From assembly GCA_021824065.1 (NCBI GenBank), contig JAKALU010000008.1:1-42392 (forward strand): a stretch of DNA of 42,392 bases. The letters run 5' to 3'. Position 1 is the first letter of the stretch; each line of letters begins with the position of its first letter. Position numbers and translations under genes: made by a program. The notes below the pieces were generated by a model, which was given only the letters and a program-made list of their open reading frames with translations, had not been told where the DNA came from and made no database searches. Below are positions 40,304-42,392 of this stretch, in pieces. The DNA comes from Nitrospirota bacterium (GTDB lineage Bacteria > Nitrospirota > Thermodesulfovibrionia > Thermodesulfovibrionales > UBA1546).

Positions 40304-41395
40304 CTAAATAGCATTAATTCTTTTTAGAGCTTGTACAAAATTTTCCACAAGTGCTGGATTGAATTCCTTCCCGGCTCCCTTCCAGAGAAGCCCGAGTATT
40401 ACAGGTATATGGAGCGCCTTTCTATAAGACCTTTCCGTTCTTAAGGCATCGAAGAAATCAGCAATTGATATTATCTGACTTATTATGTGCGGTCTTCTGC
40501 TCAACCCCTTTGTATCCGGGTACCCTTTTCCATCAAATCCCATGTGATGTTCCAATGCTCCAATTACTGCGAGCTTCGGGACATCGGGAAGGCTCGAAAG
40601 ATACAAGGCACCGTATACAGGATGTTTCCTCATCTCCTGCCATTCTGAACCATCGAGCTTGCCTTGCTTCTCTATAATCTCTATGGGTATGTACATCTTT
40701 CCTACATCGTGCAGAAGTCCGGCGAGACCCACATCATGAAGAAGTTCCCTGTCAATTCCGAGGGACTCGGCCTGGAATATTGACAGAACTGCGACATTAG
40801 TAATGTGAGTATATGTATATTCGCTGTATGATTTCATCGGGCATAGCACGCGGAGTATATCTGATTCTTTCTTTACGGTTGAGATGAAACTTATGACAAC
40901 ATCCTCGAGGCCAATCATGTCGAGCTCTTTTAATTTAGAAGCCTTCTGGTATATATCTTTGACCTTTTGTATATTTTCATTCATTATTGCAAGAACATTA
41001 TCGCCTTCGGACAGAACCCTGACTTCAAGCACGCCGGTAATTATGTGGGGATAATATCCGATGCCCTTATCTCGTGAAGCAATATCAAGGACAAACGACA
41101 TGAGTTCTTCTGCCGTGATACCCTTTTTTATGACAATCTTTTCAGCGCCTTTTCTTCTAAGCCTTGTCAGGAGATTATTAACCTGCAGGTTTTTCTCTTT
41201 TACCGGGACATCGTTTATGAGAAGGCTGCTTCCTAAAATAGTAATACTCAGTGCATCTTCAGAATAGAGTCCGTCCATAACACTTAGCGCCTTCTTACAG
41301 AGATGCGTGATCTCCGGATGTTCTCCGGAATAAAGATTGCAGTTTGACACTGCTGTCATTATGTATGTAAGAAATTCAATTTTCTCTTCAGGCAC
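40304..41395 (-). CDS. HD-GYP-domain protein with altered signature
   Basis: 363 residues. Residues 1-140 are an unassigned helical domain. Residues 160-350 are an HD-GYP domain, with the HD pair in LAGLLHDVGKMY and the signature HHMGFDGKGYP. The usual third residue, Glu (HHExxDGxGYP), is Met here, which could alter metal binding or c-di-GMP cleavage. It starts at a GTG with AGAGG upstream, inside the end of the HEAT-repeat gene, so the two are coupled. The protein is cytoplasmic, since no signal or membrane segment is seen. Confidence 0.85.
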   Translation of the reverse strand: MPEEKIEFLTYIMTAVSNCNLYSGEHPEITHLCKKALSVMDGLYSEDALSITILGSSLLINDVPVKEKNLQVNNLLTRLRRKGAEKIVIKKGITAEELMSFVLDIASRDKGIGYYPHIITGVLEVRVLSEGDNVLAIMNENIQKVKDIYQKASKLKELDMIGLEDVVISFISTVKKESDILRVLCPMKSYSEYTYTHITNVAVLSIFQAESLGIDRELLHDVGLAGLLHDVGKMYIPIEIIEKQGKLDGSEWQEMRKHPVYGALYLSSLPDVPKLAVIGALEHHMGFDGKGYPDTKGLSRRPHIISQIISIADFFDALRTERSYRKALHIPVILGLLWKGAGKEFNPALVENFVQALKRINAI

Positions 41396-42392
41396 TTTCA
41401 GCCTCTCGCAGTTTTTTCGAAAGCTCTTTGCTTATTGACAGTATCTCTTCGCTTTTTGAGCGCAGTCCCTGTTCGACAAATGGTTTAATAGACTGCAAAG
41501 GGTAATTGCTGAGGCTTTTGAATATCTCCACCTTGAGGTTCTCAAGCACTCTCCAGTAAAGGATGCTTTTGGAGTTATAAAGCTTGAGGAGTGTTTTCAG
41601 CGCCTTAGGGTCTCCAATCTCACCCAGCGACCTTATCAGGTCAACCCTGTAATATGACTTTGCGCCAAGGATATCTCTTTCCTCGAGCATTGCAGTAATA
41701 TGTGGAACTGCCTCTGTTATCCGGTATAGACCTGCAAGCTTGACTGCATCCATTCTTAAATCTATGTCATCGCTTTTCAGATACAGCTTCAGATATGGCA
41801 CTGCATCGTGGGTTTTAAAATGCAGGAGGGTCTTTACCGCCTCCATACATATCCTTCTATGTTTGTGCTTTGCAAATTTTCTCACCTGCTCCACATATCT
41901 TCTCCCCCCGCATTCCTTTATAAGGTAAAGCATGTTCCGCACCACATACCACCGCCTGTCATTGAGTCTTCGAATAGCATGTGGGATGACATCCGTGCCA
42001 AGCTCTCCAATCACGGAAAGCAAGAACTTCCTTGTGCTTGCACTTGCCTCTGCTGAGAGAGCATCAAGCAATGGATCGATTATATGTAATTTTAAAACCC
42101 TGGCAAGCCTGATAACACCATCCCTGTTGTTCCTGCCCCAAATTCTGAAAGCCTCTGTCAGCCTGGATATGAACTGCTCGGAACGGAAAAAGTACTCGAT
42201 CATCTCCAGGGAATATCGCTTACCTGTTAATGAATGAGAATAAACAGTATTATGAATCTTGAGTATCTCTTCGAATCTGCCTGTTTCAACGAAGATATTT
42301 ATAAATTCTGTAAGTCTTGAAATCAGTTTAAGATAATCATCAGCGCTTATGAAATCAGCATTAATGAGTTCGAGAAACACCTCGGATGTGGT
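41388..42392 (-). CDS. HEAT-repeat protein, partial (runs off right edge)
   Basis: At least 334 codons, open to the window edge. An apparent GTG start at 42380 is preceded by four more in-frame sense codons, so the true start lies outside. The sequence is all-helical, with at least five HEAT-like units (FLLSVIGELGTDVIPHAIRR, AVKTLLHFKTHDAVPYLKLY, DAVKLAGLYRITEAVPHITA, DLIRSLGEIGDPKALKTLLK). It likely serves as a scaffold and shares an operon with the HD-GYP gene, which it overlaps by 8 bases. Confidence 0.8.
   Translation of the reverse strand, partial: TTSEVFLELINADFISADDYLKLISRLTEFINIFVETGRFEEILKIHNTVYSHSLTGKRYSLEMIEYFFRSEQFISRLTEAFRIWGRNNRDGVIRLARVLKLHIIDPLLDALSAEASASTRKFLLSVIGELGTDVIPHAIRRLNDRRWYVVRNMLYLIKECGGRRYVEQVRKFAKHKHRRICMEAVKTLLHFKTHDAVPYLKLYLKSDDIDLRMDAVKLAGLYRITEAVPHITAMLEERDILGAKSYYRVDLIRSLGEIGDPKALKTLLKLYNSKSILYWRVLENLKVEIFKSLSNYPLQSIKPFVEQGLRSKSEEILSISKELSKKLREAESA

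Overview
The window looks like a chromosomal segment of a Gram-negative anaerobe. It carries lipid A, BamA and Skp genes. It also carries a folate methyl branch of Wood-Ljungdahl type: FolD, an AcsE-like methyltransferase, MetV-MetF and a CooC-like nickel ATPase. Base composition is moderately A+T-rich, genes are compact, and many TPR and c-di-GMP proteins are present. The gene mix recalls Nitrospirota (Thermodesulfovibrionia-like) or a related deep sulfur/acetyl-CoA-pathway lineage. This placement is inferred from gene content; no rRNA gene is present to prove it.

Layout. 0-0.7 kb: a minus-strand gene running off the left edge, and a cold-shock gene with terminators on both sides. 0.8-6.7 kb: a minus-strand envelope/lysine run (FmdB-like, dapF, two PilZ proteins, dapA, lpxD, fabZ, lpxA, lpxI). 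6.75-15.8 kb: amrS, a TPR + Roadblock pair, a cNMP-domain protein, a TPR protein, an RluD-like synthase, bamA, skp, a stand-alone tRNA-binding domain and another TPR protein. 16-20.7 kb: a zinc dehydrogenase, a membrane protein, a TMTC-like TPR glycosyltransferase and larC. 20.7-28.6 kb: GAF/PAS sensor and PAS-HD-GYP pair, argF, argD, a membrane protein and a degenerate GGDEF-EAL protein. 28.7-36.6 kb: the C1/folate block (cooC-like, formyl-THF cyclo-ligase, two uncharacterised envelope proteins, folE, folD, a PsiE-like protein, acsE-like, metV, metF). 36.7-38.4 kb: a small accessory island with a toxin-antitoxin-like pair, a zinc-ribbon ORF and a NERD gene broken by an amber codon, bounded by attC-like palindromes. 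38.6-42.4 kb: ACT-domain malic enzyme, a C-terminal remnant of 6-phosphofructokinase, a second HD-GYP protein and a HEAT-repeat protein running off the right edge.

How it fits together. The folate genes make and interconvert tetrahydrofolate C1 units. The AcsE-like protein would pass the methyl group to a corrinoid protein, and CooC would serve the nickel CODH/ACS encoded elsewhere. c-di-GMP functions recur (two PilZ proteins, two HD-GYP proteins, one EAL protein), but no intact diguanylate cyclase is seen.

Three things stand out beyond the genes. First, several genes lack a Shine-Dalgarno sequence and have a -10 box ending exactly 6 nt before the ATG, which suggests leaderless transcripts. 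Second, several families of palindromic or short tandem repeats are scattered about, some inserted in frame into larC, and one unusual element occurs in two copies at 7.8 and 30.1 kb. Third, there are decayed genes: the NERD gene with an in-frame TAG and the phosphofructokinase tail. I did not see a defence system, CRISPR array, tRNA, rRNA or complete insertion sequence.
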